From contig LS998015.1 of NCBI GenBank assembly GCA_900498245.1, forward strand, positions 572,478-614,465: a stretch of 41,988 nucleotides of DNA, in the 5' to 3' direction. Within the stretch, counting starts at the first letter, position 1. The number at the start of each line of letters is the position of its first letter. This stretch comes from Candidatus Zixiibacteriota bacterium. GTDB lineage: Bacteria > Zixibacteria > MSB-5A5 > GN15 > PGXB01. The notes under the pieces are model-generated. The model was not told the origin of the DNA, made no database searches, and saw only the letters and a list, made by a program, of their open reading frames with translations. The translations under genes were made by a program, and so were the position numbers. Below, piece after piece: positions 34,433 to 41,988 of this stretch.

Positions 34433-36319
34433 ATGAACGCCATGCTGTCAGAGAATTTCGACAACTTGAAGGATCATGTCCCGGCGGACAAATGGGCGGC
34501 GACTCTGGCCGACCTGCTTCAACTGGCCAAAAAAGCGAGTGAGAATTTCCAGTACGAGCGGGCCCTGGGTTATCTGGCGACCATGGAAGAGCTTTGGCAA
34601 TCCAAGGCTCTTCCTAATTTTTCCGATGAATTGAAATTCGATCTATATAATGAAAAGGGGCGGGTCCTATCCAAACTGGGGCGGTACGGCGAAGCGGTCA
34701 CCGAGTCCGAGAAACTTTTGAAATTCTGTCAGGATAAAAAGATGCCGGCCAAACGGGCCGAAGTCTTTCTGGAAATCGGGCAACTGCTCGCCAAGCAAGG
34801 GGAACTGGATCGAGCCCTGGGGCACCTGCACCGGGCGCTCGGGTTGTACCGCCGACTTAATGACCCACAGGGAATCTGCAAAAGTCTTCGCAATCTCGGC
34901 GTCATTTATATCGAGATGGGAGAATTCGATGACGCCGAATCGTCATACAAAGAAGCGATCCAGATTGCCCTGGTAAATGACCAGTACATTCTTTATGCCG
35001 ATCTCAACAACAACCTCGGGGCGATTCGTAACATGAAAGGAGACTGGGAAGGGGCGCTGGAAAGTTACCATCTGGCCAAAGAAGTTTATGAGAGGGAACG
35101 GGAGGTTCGCAAGGCGGCCTACACGGTTAACAACATCGGTATTACCTTTCTGGAGCAGGAGCAGTATGGCCGGGCCCTCAAATATTTCGTGGCGGCGGTC
35201 AGGACCGCCGAATCGATCAAAGACGCTTCCCTCTGCCTGATATTGAGCATCAACCTGACCGATTTGTATCTCAAGCGCGGCGAAATCGATGAAGCCAAGA
35301 GATATTGTTCCAATGCAGAGACATATCTGGCCACAGAAAAACTTCGGAACAGCCAACTGGTCGAGACCCGGAAACTGGCGGGGCAGATCGCCATGCGGGA
35401 GGGTAATTTTAACGAGGCCCTGCGCTGTTTCGATGAGGCCTTCGAAATCTCCGATGAACTGGGACTGCAATACCAGCAGGCCGAAGTCTGGCACGAAAAG
35501 GGGCGGCTGTATCTTGAAATGGATTCCCATATGGAGGCCCTGCAGTCACTGGAACGGGCGATACATATTTTTTCACAACTGCAGGCGGCCGGAAGGATCG
35601 AGAAGACCGAAAACCTGATCGGCTCTATCGAGGAGTTGTACCTCAAGATTTTCGAATCGATGGCGCATAAGGTCGATCAAAAGGATCATTATACCAAGGG
35701 ACATTCCGACCGGGTGGCGCATCTGGCCCTGGTTATTGCACGGGAATTGAATCTTACCGACGGCGAGGTCAAGGAAGTGGTTGGCGGGGCGCTTCTGCAT
35801 GATATCGGAAAACTGGATATCGCCGACGAGATTATCAAAAAAGAGGGCAAACTGACCGACGACGAATATGCCGAAATCAAATCGCATCCCGATCGCGGCG
35901 TGCAGCGGCTGTCGGGAATGACCTTCCCCTGGAACATCGAACCGTTGATACGGTACCATCATGAACGGTTCGACGGCGGCGGCTACCCGGCGGGGCTGTC
36001 GGGGGAATTGATTCCTCTCGGAGCGAGAATCATCTGTGTTTGCGACGTCTTTGACGCCCTGACCTCGGAACGGCCGTACCGCGCCGCTTTCCCGGCGGAA
36101 AGAGCCCTGCAGGTCATGAAAACTGAAATGGCGGTCGCTTTTGACCCGGTCATTCTCGATACCCTGATAAATCTGGTCCATGCCGGACGACTGGAAGAAA
36201 TATTGAACCGGCAGACCTCGCCTGACGAACTGTATCGGATCTGGGCCGGGGTCCGGGTCAAAGAAAATTCTGATGCTGATGAAGCCGTTCCGGATCCGGC
36301 TGTCACAGTTGCCCGATAG
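34433..36319 (+). CDS. TPR protein with C-terminal HD-GYP phosphodiesterase domain
   Basis: A 628-residue cytoplasmic protein. The ATG is five bases after the upstream stop and has no clear Shine-Dalgarno site, suggesting coupled translation. Residues 20-390 are TPR repeats, for example ICKSLRNLGVIYIEMGEFDDAESSYKEAI and AYTVNNIGITFLEQEQYGRAL. From about residue 410 there is an HD-GYP domain with KGHSDRVAHLA, LLHDIGKLDIADEII near 455, SHPDRGVQ, and the diagnostic HHERFDGGGYPAGL near 509. HD-GYP enzymes hydrolyse cyclic di-GMP or related dinucleotides. All canonical metal-binding motifs are present, so it is likely active. The TPR part would sense a peptide or protein partner. No receiver domain is present. 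Confidence 0.9.
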   Translation: MNAMLSENFDNLKDHVPADKWAATLADLLQLAKKASENFQYERALGYLATMEELWQSKALPNFSDELKFDLYNEKGRVLSKLGRYGEAVTESEKLLKFCQDKKMPAKRAEVFLEIGQLLAKQGELDRALGHLHRALGLYRRLNDPQGICKSLRNLGVIYIEMGEFDDAESSYKEAIQIALVNDQYILYADLNNNLGAIRNMKGDWEGALESYHLAKEVYEREREVRKAAYTVNNIGITFLEQEQYGRALKYFVAAVRTAESIKDASLCLILSINLTDLYLKRGEIDEAKRYCSNAETYLATEKLRNSQLVETRKLAGQIAMREGNFNEALRCFDEAFEISDELGLQYQQAEVWHEKGRLYLEMDSHMEALQSLERAIHIFSQLQAAGRIEKTENLIGSIEELYLKIFESMAHKVDQKDHYTKGHSDRVAHLALVIARELNLTDGEVKEVVGGALLHDIGKLDIADEIIKKEGKLTDDEYAEIKSHPDRGVQRLSGMTFPWNIEPLIRYHHERFDGGGYPAGLSGELIPLGARIICVCDVFDALTSERPYRAAFPAERALQVMKTEMAVAFDPVILDTLINLVHAGRLEEILNRQTSPDELYRIWAGVRVKENSDADEAVPDPAVTVAR

Positions 36320-36344
36320 TTCTCGGTAGTTTTTTATCAAGTCT

Positions 36345-37034
36345 TTAACAACAAGATTTTCCCAAATATCTAATGATTTGTCGGGTATGAACATGTTCGT
36401 GCCAGATGGCGCGGCGCAGTAATTTGCGCGGCGACCACTGCTCTTCGGAGCAGACAGCCGACTGTCGGCTTCCGGTCAGACCCGGCAATTGTTTCATAGT
36501 AAAATTTCGAACTTTCTCAAGCAGTTCAAATAGTTCCGGGGGCCGCTCTTCTCTCGGGAAGGCCAGTTTCAGCCGATCCCAGTACCACCATTCGGCGGTC
36601 CCGATATGCCTTAAGATGCCGGCAACATTTTTTTGCACTTCGCCGGGAATTTCCCGATAGAGAGTACTATCGGGAAGGGACGAGACCGCGGCTAATAGCG
36701 TCTCCCGATTTAGATTCAAGACCGGGAAGGCATAGGCAATATCGGCATCGGTCAATGGCCTCTTGTCATCTTCAAAAAAGGCATTGACGATATAATCGGG
36801 CGGGCATTTAAAAGAACGATACTCTTCCGAAATTTCGATCTCCGGAGGTGTGCTGTCATCAGGGACCGGGTATCCCGCCCCTTTTGATCGCTTCAGCAGT
36901 TCGGATACCGCGGCGGGAGCCCTTTCAACGGCTTCCTCCCGAGTGGCTCCTCGGGCGTAGCAACCGGGCAACTCGAAAACCCAGGCCACCCAATTGCCGG
37001 GCTCGATATCTTCAATGCCAAGATGATATTTCAT
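36345..37034 (-). CDS. HicB-like domain fused to DinB-like domain
   Basis: A 229-residue cytoplasmic protein. Residues 1-60 match the HicB antitoxin fold (YHLGIEDIEPGNWVAWVFELPGCYARGATREEAVERA), but no HicA toxin gene is adjacent. Residues 90-229 fit the DinB/YfiT four-helix family, with His in LRHIGTAEWWYWDRL and the later WHEHVHTRQI providing a possible three-His metal site. DinB-like proteins are often thiol-dependent transferases or of unknown function. HicB-DinB fusions are known to me in other bacteria, but their role is not established. The start ATG overlaps the stop of the secreted subtilase by four bases, so the two are translated together even though their cell locations differ. 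Confidence 0.75.
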   Translation of the reverse strand: MKYHLGIEDIEPGNWVAWVFELPGCYARGATREEAVERAPAAVSELLKRSKGAGYPVPDDSTPPEIEISEEYRSFKCPPDYIVNAFFEDDKRPLTDADIAYAFPVLNLNRETLLAAVSSLPDSTLYREIPGEVQKNVAGILRHIGTAEWWYWDRLKLAFPREERPPELFELLEKVRNFTMKQLPGLTGSRQSAVCSEEQWSPRKLLRRAIWHEHVHTRQIIRYLGKSCC

Positions 37035-40000
37035 TTCAGCATCACCATTTTCTTGGCCTGAACGAATTCCCCGGCCTTGATGCGATAGAAATAGACGCCG
37101 CTGGCGACCGGTTGACCGGACTGATTGGTGCCGTCCCAGCGAACCCGGTATTTCCCCGCCGGACGGTTGCCGTCGGTCAGCAGTTTGACTTTTCGTCCCA
37201 GAATATCATAAACGACAATCGAGACATCACTTCGTACCGGCAGGTTGAATTCGATTTCGGTCGCGGCGTTGAAAGGATTGGGATAATTCTGTTGAAGAGC
37301 AAAAGTGCCCGGCAGCGACTCGGGATTTTCGGGGACATCGACCGGCCGGCAGGAGTCCGAATACTTCCCGATGCCGCTGAAACTCCGGTCGTATCTCCAG
37401 ATCGGAACCGGAGCATGGCAGGGGTCGTAGTCGACCGCCGGGTAGTTGACAAAAATCAGGGAACTATCAGAGGAGGTCATGATAAGGTCGGTCTTGCCGT
37501 CCTTATTTATGTCGCCGACAATGGGGGTGTAACGCAGGTATGTACTGACCCCTGTTTCCGATATCAGCGGAAATCCGTCGACAATCCTGGCCCGGCTGTC
37601 CCAGCAATAGAGGCGTTGCACCTGATAGGTGAAGAAAATGTCGTTTATGGCGCAGGCCAGAAGATCCGGAGTGCCGTCGCCGTTCATATCCGCCAGGGTG
37701 AGCATGTTAAGGACACTTAATCCCGGAACCATGGCGAAATATCCCCCGGGACTGCCGGTGACAAACGGGGTGCCATCGATATTCCAGGCCATGATATAAC
37801 TGGCGCTCAGGTCGAAATAGGTGCTGAAATACTCCGGCTGACCGTCGCCGTTGATGTCGCCGAAAATGGGGGTGGTCGGGACCACGAAATTATCGATATG
37901 CATGTCGTGGGGCCAGCCGGGGAGAAGATGGAATCCGGCATCGAAAGCGTACAGCCGGTAGCCGTAATCGTTGTAGTAACCATATACGATAAGTTCCAGG
38001 CGGCCGTCATTATTGATATCATAAGCGGAAAAATCCGAAGGATTAAAGGGACTATCATTGAGCTGTATTATGACGCTGTCGACGGCCGTACCGGTGGCGT
38101 AATCGTACTGTTTCAAAAGTCCGAAATTTTCGGTGGCGACATACAATTCGTCTTTGCCGTCGCCATTCAGGTCGGCGGGGAGATAAACCGAAAAATGATC
38201 CAGCACCGTACTCATGGTGCCGTCGGATTCCATTATAAATGCTTTCGACAAGGAACCGTTGTAGATAAGGATATTGATTTCGTCGAGCCCGTCGCCGTCG
38301 ATATCTTTCAAAAACAGTTTGGGCAACTCGTGCTCGGAATAGAGACTGCTGCCCACGCCGGGCAGAATTCCCAGATAATTTTTGAACGATGGCGCACCGG
38401 ACGGATAGCCGTACACGATGGGAGGGTCGTAACCGAGCGCGACATAATCGTCGATACCGTCCCCGTCGAGGTTCCCGACCGCGATCGGGATGGCATAATT
38501 ATTAGGCGGGAAAGAGGGGATACTGTCGGTCTGTTCGGTTCCGTCGGTATGGAAGATTTTTATGCCGTTGGATGTCCCGACAATGATTTCGTTTTGGCCG
38601 TCATGATCGATATCGGCATAATTAGGGACGATGGTCGGGGTTCCGCCCAGGGGGACTTTCCAGCCGCGGTCTCCGGCGAAAATTGATTCATTGTGGATGA
38701 AAATCGAATCCGAGCGCACCGGGCCGAGAAGAGAATTGACGGTCAGGCGGATGGTGTAATCGCCTGCCGCCGCCTTATCCGAGATCCACGCCCCCAGAGG
38801 GCTGTCAAAAGCCGGAAGGTATGATATCGCCAGAGTGTCCCATTGCGCCGGATTTACACCGGCGCCATATTCGAGAAGAAATAAGGAAAAATCGGGGCAA
38901 TAGGCGTTGCCGTAAATGGTCGCGGAATTGGTCAGGGTATCGTTCGTTCCGGGACCGGTGATGTCGGCGGCGGTTTGATTGACCACATAAATTTTGTAAT
39001 AGGAATAGTTGTCGTTGCCGGCCTGAAGCCGGAGAGTATATAACCCATTCAGTCCCGAGGTCTCCCAGGTGCCGAGAGGGCCGTCGGTAACAGGAATCGC
39101 CGATGATGTAATCGGTATCCAGGATGAAGGGATGTCCCCGGAGCCATAGTCAAGGGCATAGCCGGTGAAATCGTCTCCATCAGCCGTTCCTGAAATAGTG
39201 ACGGAGCCGGACACGACCGCGTTCGGCAGGGGAGAAACGATTCGGGCGCGGACTCGCGGGGCGGCCTGAAGAGCCCGGAAGAGATTGAGACGGCCATAGC
39301 CGCTGTACTTATCCCATCCGGGAAGGTTCCAGCCGACACCATAGGGGTCGGTTATATCATCGGCAGTTTGTTGCATAATGTCGCGGACTCTGTCGGGTGT
39401 CAGGCCGGGCGATACCGAGCGAAGGTACGAGGCGATCCCGACCGCGTGCGGGCAGGCCATACTGGTGCCCGAGGCGAGATAATAGTTGGTATCGATAATA
39501 TGCACACCCGGTTCCTGAGGATAGTCGGTGCCATACATATCGGTCCCGGCGGCCCGCAGGGAGAGGACACCGTCGCCCGGTGCAATAAAGGCGATATTGC
39601 TTCCGTAAGTCGAAAAACTGGTGACATGATCGGAATCATTGGAGGCCCCGACCGCCATCACCTCCGGCACGCTGGCCGGGAAATTGAGTTTCTCGGTGAA
39701 GTCATTTCCCGAGGCCGCGCAGAGAATCACCCCTTTATTATGGGCGTAAATAAGGGCGTCTTCGACCAGTTGGCTCTGGAAAGCCATCCCGAAACTCATG
39801 TTGATGACATCGGCCCCGTTATCGGCGGCGTAGACGATACCGGAGGCGACGTAAGTTGTCAGCGGCAGAGGGTCGAATTTAAGCGGCATTATCAGGGCGT
39901 GGGGGTTGATCCCGGCAATGCCAATCGTATTATCGGTCACGGCCGCGGCGATTCCCGCCAGATGGGTGCCGTGCCCGAAGTCATCGGTGGGGTCGTCATC

Positions 40001-40762
40001 CCCGATAGTTCCGATGGTACCATCGCCGCCGAAATCCCAGCCGTGAATGTCGTCGATATAGCCGTTATGATCATCGTCGATGCCGTTTCCCGGAATTTCG
40101 CCCGGATTGGTCCAGATATGGGCGGCCAGATCGGGGTGAGCCATATCGACCCCGGTATCGAGTATTGCCACCACGGCGGTGGCCGTATTGTCCGGGGGGG
40201 CTTGATAGATGGTATCGGCATGAATGTCGGCGCCGGAAATGCCCGAAACAGAAATCAATTCATCGTTTTTGGGGCCGTCAATGCGAAAAACTGCATAATG
40301 CGGCTGACCGCTGTTATGAAGGGCCCACTGCTGGGCATAAAGAGTGTCATTCGGCTCCCCGTAGAGTTCAACTTCATATTCGGGCTCGGCGTACGCCACT
40401 TCCGGCAGGGCTTTATAGGCGGCGGCCATCTCAGTTAAGTCAGCCCCTCCGGCGGGAGTCAAAATGGCGACATTGTCAAGGGGCGAGCCCGGATCACTTT
40501 TTCCTGCGGCAGGCAGCGGGGCCAGGTTGATGACCTGAAATTGCCGATTGAGGCGATCCAGGTTGACCAGCCCGGTGCTTATCGCGGTCCCCTTGCGGGT
40601 AACTGCTTTTGGCATGGCACCGTCCTGGAACTTCACGATCAGGCGGGCGGGGTGCGAACTTGCGGGGGACTTTGCCGCTCCCGGATTATAGAGGGCAAAT
40701 GAATTAGGGATAAGAGATAGAGCGATAATGGCGGCATCAGTTATTATCTGGCGAAGCGACAT
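37031..40762 (-). CDS. Secreted subtilisin-like protease (S8) with VCBS repeats and C-terminal sorting domain
   Basis: A 1243-residue exported protease; GGAGG precedes the ATG by six bases. A signal peptide is followed by an I9-like propeptide (residues 35-120). The S8 catalytic triad is intact: Asp in AILDTGVDMAHPDL (about 201), His in DFGHGTHLAG (about 265) and Ser in SGTSMACPHAVG (about 433). Next come Ig-like beta domains (ARIVSPLPNAVVSGSVTISG) and then FG-GAP/VCBS-type propeller repeats with calcium-binding D-x-DxDG loops (NYADIDHDGQNE, GNLDGDGIDD, DINGDGQPE). The last 85 residues are a PNPFN...LPxxSxVxIxVYDILGRxV domain typical of type IX secretion cargo, ending VQAKKMVMLK. It probably digests extracellular protein from the cell surface. 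Confidence 0.92.
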   Translation of the reverse strand: MSLRQIITDAAIIALSLIPNSFALYNPGAAKSPASSHPARLIVKFQDGAMPKAVTRKGTAISTGLVNLDRLNRQFQVINLAPLPAAGKSDPGSPLDNVAILTPAGGADLTEMAAAYKALPEVAYAEPEYEVELYGEPNDTLYAQQWALHNSGQPHYAVFRIDGPKNDELISVSGISGADIHADTIYQAPPDNTATAVVAILDTGVDMAHPDLAAHIWTNPGEIPGNGIDDDHNGYIDDIHGWDFGGDGTIGTIGDDDPTDDFGHGTHLAGIAAAVTDNTIGIAGINPHALIMPLKFDPLPLTTYVASGIVYAADNGADVINMSFGMAFQSQLVEDALIYAHNKGVILCAASGNDFTEKLNFPASVPEVMAVGASNDSDHVTSFSTYGSNIAFIAPGDGVLSLRAAGTDMYGTDYPQEPGVHIIDTNYYLASGTSMACPHAVGIASYLRSVSPGLTPDRVRDIMQQTADDITDPYGVGWNLPGWDKYSGYGRLNLFRALQAAPRVRARIVSPLPNAVVSGSVTISGTADGDDFTGYALDYGSGDIPSSWIPITSSAIPVTDGPLGTWETSGLNGLYTLRLQAGNDNYSYYKIYVVNQTAADITGPGTNDTLTNSATIYGNAYCPDFSLFLLEYGAGVNPAQWDTLAISYLPAFDSPLGAWISDKAAAGDYTIRLTVNSLLGPVRSDSIFIHNESIFAGDRGWKVPLGGTPTIVPNYADIDHDGQNEIIVGTSNGIKIFHTDGTEQTDSIPSFPPNNYAIPIAVGNLDGDGIDDYVALGYDPPIVYGYPSGAPSFKNYLGILPGVGSSLYSEHELPKLFLKDIDGDGLDEINILIYNGSLSKAFIMESDGTMSTVLDHFSVYLPADLNGDGKDELYVATENFGLLKQYDYATGTAVDSVIIQLNDSPFNPSDFSAYDINNDGRLELIVYGYYNDYGYRLYAFDAGFHLLPGWPHDMHIDNFVVPTTPIFGDINGDGQPEYFSTYFDLSASYIMAWNIDGTPFVTGSPGGYFAMVPGLSVLNMLTLADMNGDGTPDLLACAINDIFFTYQVQRLYCWDSRARIVDGFPLISETGVSTYLRYTPIVGDINKDGKTDLIMTSSDSSLIFVNYPAVDYDPCHAPVPIWRYDRSFSGIGKYSDSCRPVDVPENPESLPGTFALQQNYPNPFNAATEIEFNLPVRSDVSIVVYDILGRKVKLLTDGNRPAGKYRVRWDGTNQSGQPVASGVYFYRIKAGEFVQAKKMVMLK

Positions 40763-40988
40763 AATTTTCCTCCGAATGAAACGGCCGGAACATAATAAAG
40801 GCGGTCAGGGTAAGTCGGAAAGATCCGCTATTGTTCCGGGCGGGGTGGCCTTTCCGCTTTTCCTTCTCGGTTCAATTTAAGAAGTCTCGCGGCCCGGCGC
40901 AAGGGGGGACGGGCCCGTTATTCAAAAGGCTATCTTTCACCGGATATGGACGTATAAATGTTGAGGATATGGCAAGATTAATTTATTT

Positions 40989-41019
40989 TTGACTTGATAA
41001 TTTATTTTATCCGTATTAT
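40989..41019 (+). promoter_or_regulatory. Possible promoter of the structured leader
   Basis: TTGACT (40989-40994) and TATTAT (41014-41019) are spaced by 19 bases in an AT-rich stretch; an alternative pairing is TTGATA (40994-40999) with TATTTG at 41017. Transcription would begin just before the structured region. From 40763 to 40980 I see no gene or motif. Confidence 0.35.
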
Positions 41020-41062
41020 TTGATTAGGTACATTATGAACAAATACAACGAAAAATGCATCT

Positions 41063-41290
41063 GTTCCCGGCTGTCCGGAAGCGGTCGAAGTCCGGAAGGA
41101 AAACGAGGCAAGTGAGAGAACTGCCATAGACGGCCGGCAGGCGCGGTCAAAGGTGTGACCGAGGGCCCGCCCTCACACCCCAGATGGACTCGACAGAATC
41201 ACATAATTCTCAGAAAGGCAGTTCTTATTCCCCACTGTCTTTAAGAATATCGGTTATATCTCGCTCCGGTCGCGGGTCACGCGACGGATC
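41063..41290 (+). ncRNA. Candidate structured RNA or leader of unknown class
   Basis: A GC-rich gap without convincing codons contains several exact complements: 41084-41093 with 41186-41194 (nine pairs, one bulged A); 41117-41125 with 41217-41225 (nine pairs, extended by AGTG 41111-41114 with CACT 41233-41236); 41152-41158 with 41173-41179 (seven pairs); and a hairpin at 41266-41287 (GTCGCG/CGCGAC plus CC/GG). The first two helices interleave and so would form a pseudoknot or be alternatives. CTGCC at 41121-41125 can instead pair locally with GGCAG at 41136-41140. A 9-base direct repeat GTCCGGAAG occurs at 41073 and 41090. It matches no RNA family I know. It could be a free RNA or a cis-regulatory leader of the ATP-grasp gene. 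Confidence 0.45.
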
Positions 41291-41389
41291 CCGGCATAAT
41301 ATTTCCATAACAGGCAGAACTGACAATAAATCTTATTGCGGATCAGGGCGGAAAATCTGTCTCCGTTCCGGCTTCGCAGGGGAGGCGCT

Positions 41390-41988
41390 ATTTTAGTTTC
41401 CGAAAATTACAGCAAGTCGATTAGAATGGGATCATCGGGAAAACCATTCATCTGCAACCTGGCGGCAAAAATGGATTACCTGGCTTATTTGGAGGATGAG
41501 GAGATATATGTCAATCTGGCCGGGTATTACGGTTATCTTGAGACCGCTTATTATGCCTCGCAGGATCTGAGGGCCGAAGGCAAAGATATTCATCCGACCT
41601 GTATGGAAATTCTGGATGGCGCCGTGGTGCCGGTGTTCCTGGAAAAGGCCCGCCTGGCGGGATTGAAGGTCCCCGAGCATTATGTGACCAACGGCTATTT
41701 TGAGCCGCCGGTGATTGTTGATTCGATAAATCCGTTCATGACCCGCCAGAGTATTGTGCTGAAAAACGGGCACCAGGAACGGGTGGCCAAGTCGATGACC
41801 CGCAATTTCACCTATGCTATCTGCTGTCAGGAGGTTCCGCCCGAGAGCAAAATCGGCAATTTCCGCATGGTGCTGGGATGGACGACGCAGGAAAAATATC
41901 TTGATCTGGCACAACAGGTATGGCAGATTTTCCGGATTCCGGTCGCCAATATCAGAATCATAACATTGCCCGATGAATCGGTTTTGGT
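41390..41988 (+). CDS. RimK-like ATP-grasp family protein (RLAN N-terminal domain), partial
   Basis: The frame is open to the right edge. The visible 199 codons resemble the RLAN domain that precedes RimK-like ATP-grasp ligases: ILVSENYSKS, EEIYVNLAGYYGYLETAYYASQDLRAEGKDIHP, EILDGAVVPVFL. Such ligases join an amino acid or peptide to a carboxylate using ATP. The catalytic ATP-grasp part lies outside the window. The start is uncertain: AGGGGAGG at 41378-41385 points to an ATT at 41390, which keeps the first beta strand, while the first ATG (41426) has no Shine-Dalgarno site. The RLAN assignment rests on pattern memory and is moderate. Confidence 0.5.
   Translation, partial: MLVSENYSKSIRMGSSGKPFICNLAAKMDYLAYLEDEEIYVNLAGYYGYLETAYYASQDLRAEGKDIHPTCMEILDGAVVPVFLEKARLAGLKVPEHYVTNGYFEPPVIVDSINPFMTRQSIVLKNGHQERVAKSMTRNFTYAICCQEVPPESKIGNFRMVLGWTTQEKYLDLAQQVWQIFRIPVANIRIITLPDESVL

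Noticed and set aside
36345-36560. Toxin-antitoxin hicAB locus
   Set aside because: Only a HicB-like domain is present, fused to DinB; no HicA-sized gene is adjacent on either strand.
41082-41205. SRP RNA (GTCCGGAAGGA) and RNase P (GACAGAA) signatures in the structured region
   Set aside because: The SRP asymmetric-loop motif AGCAG and the RNase P GAGGAAAGTCC block are both missing, and the surrounding helices do not fit either RNA.
41184-41396. A 70-codon plus-strand frame in the right intergenic region
   Set aside because: Ser/Arg-rich composition, no ribosome site, and it overlaps the complementary segments of the structured RNA candidate and the ribosome site of the next gene.
1-41988. 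CRISPR arrays, tRNA or rRNA genes, insertion sequences and prophage genes
   Set aside because: No regular repeat-spacer pattern, no tRNA-like cloverleaf, and no transposase, integrase or phage structural gene was recognised on either strand.

Overview
The window reads as chromosomal DNA from an uncultured bacterium of the Fibrobacteres-Chlorobi-Bacteroidetes side of the tree; candidate phylum Zixibacteria is my best guess. The basis is moderate to high GC, a secreted protease with VCBS-type repeats and a PNPFN-type C-terminal sorting domain, a stand-alone dockerin on a secreted beta-helix protein, many lipoproteins and TolB-propeller proteins, and strong GGAGG Shine-Dalgarno sites. The assignment is inference from gene style; no rRNA or other marker is present. 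The standard code is used, with TGA as a stop.

Layout. 1-3.8 kb (minus): start of a secreted prolyl-oligopeptidase-like protein and a large periplasmic propeller-amidohydrolase. 3.9-6.1 kb (plus): ornithine-cyclodeaminase-family dehydrogenase, GNAT acetyltransferase, lipoprotein. 6.1-7.5 kb (minus): MFS exporter. 7.7-10.4 kb (plus): tight four-gene operon of an SPFH membrane protein, an Arc-like ribbon-helix-helix protein, a GNAT-like transferase and a pseudo-receiver/DUF3052 fusion, with a palindrome in its leader. 10.4-11.6 kb (minus): metallophosphoesterase lipoprotein. 11.9-14.0 kb: solitary EF-G. 14.1-19.5 kb: HerA/YjgR-type ATPase, zinc alcohol dehydrogenase, TPR-thioredoxin, lipoprotein, YfiR-like protein. 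19.5-22.0 kb (minus): a free-serine-kinase-like ParB/Srx protein followed by trpB2, both behind a Trp attenuator. 22.4-29.4 kb (plus): redox operon of a Cys-rich protein, NuoE-like, NuoF-GltD fusion, NuoG-N-like ferredoxin and glutamate-synthase FMN protein. 29.5-30.9 kb (minus): dockerin beta-helix protein. 31.1-36.3 kb (plus): sigma-54 activator, ZU5-like lipoprotein, TPR protein, TPR-HD-GYP protein. 36.3-40.8 kb (minus): secreted subtilase overlapping a HicB-DinB fusion. 40.8-42 kb: a long, highly structured leader or ncRNA and the start of a RimK-like ATP-grasp gene.

The two most notable systems. (1) At 19.5-22.0 kb a 19-residue leader peptide with three consecutive Trp codons sits between a good promoter and four RNA segments that can form mutually exclusive antiterminator and terminator hairpins. 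It precedes a SerK/SbnI-like kinase gene and trpB2, with no trpA. Together this suggests a Trp-regulated module that phosphorylates free serine and uses O-phosphoserine plus indole to make tryptophan. (2) At 22.4-29.4 kb the NuoE / NuoF-GltD / ferredoxin set resembles flavin-based NADH-NADPH-ferredoxin transhydrogenases of the Stn/Nfn type, extended by a glutamate-synthase FMN-domain protein that lacks a glutaminase domain and by an unrecognised cysteine motif present three times.
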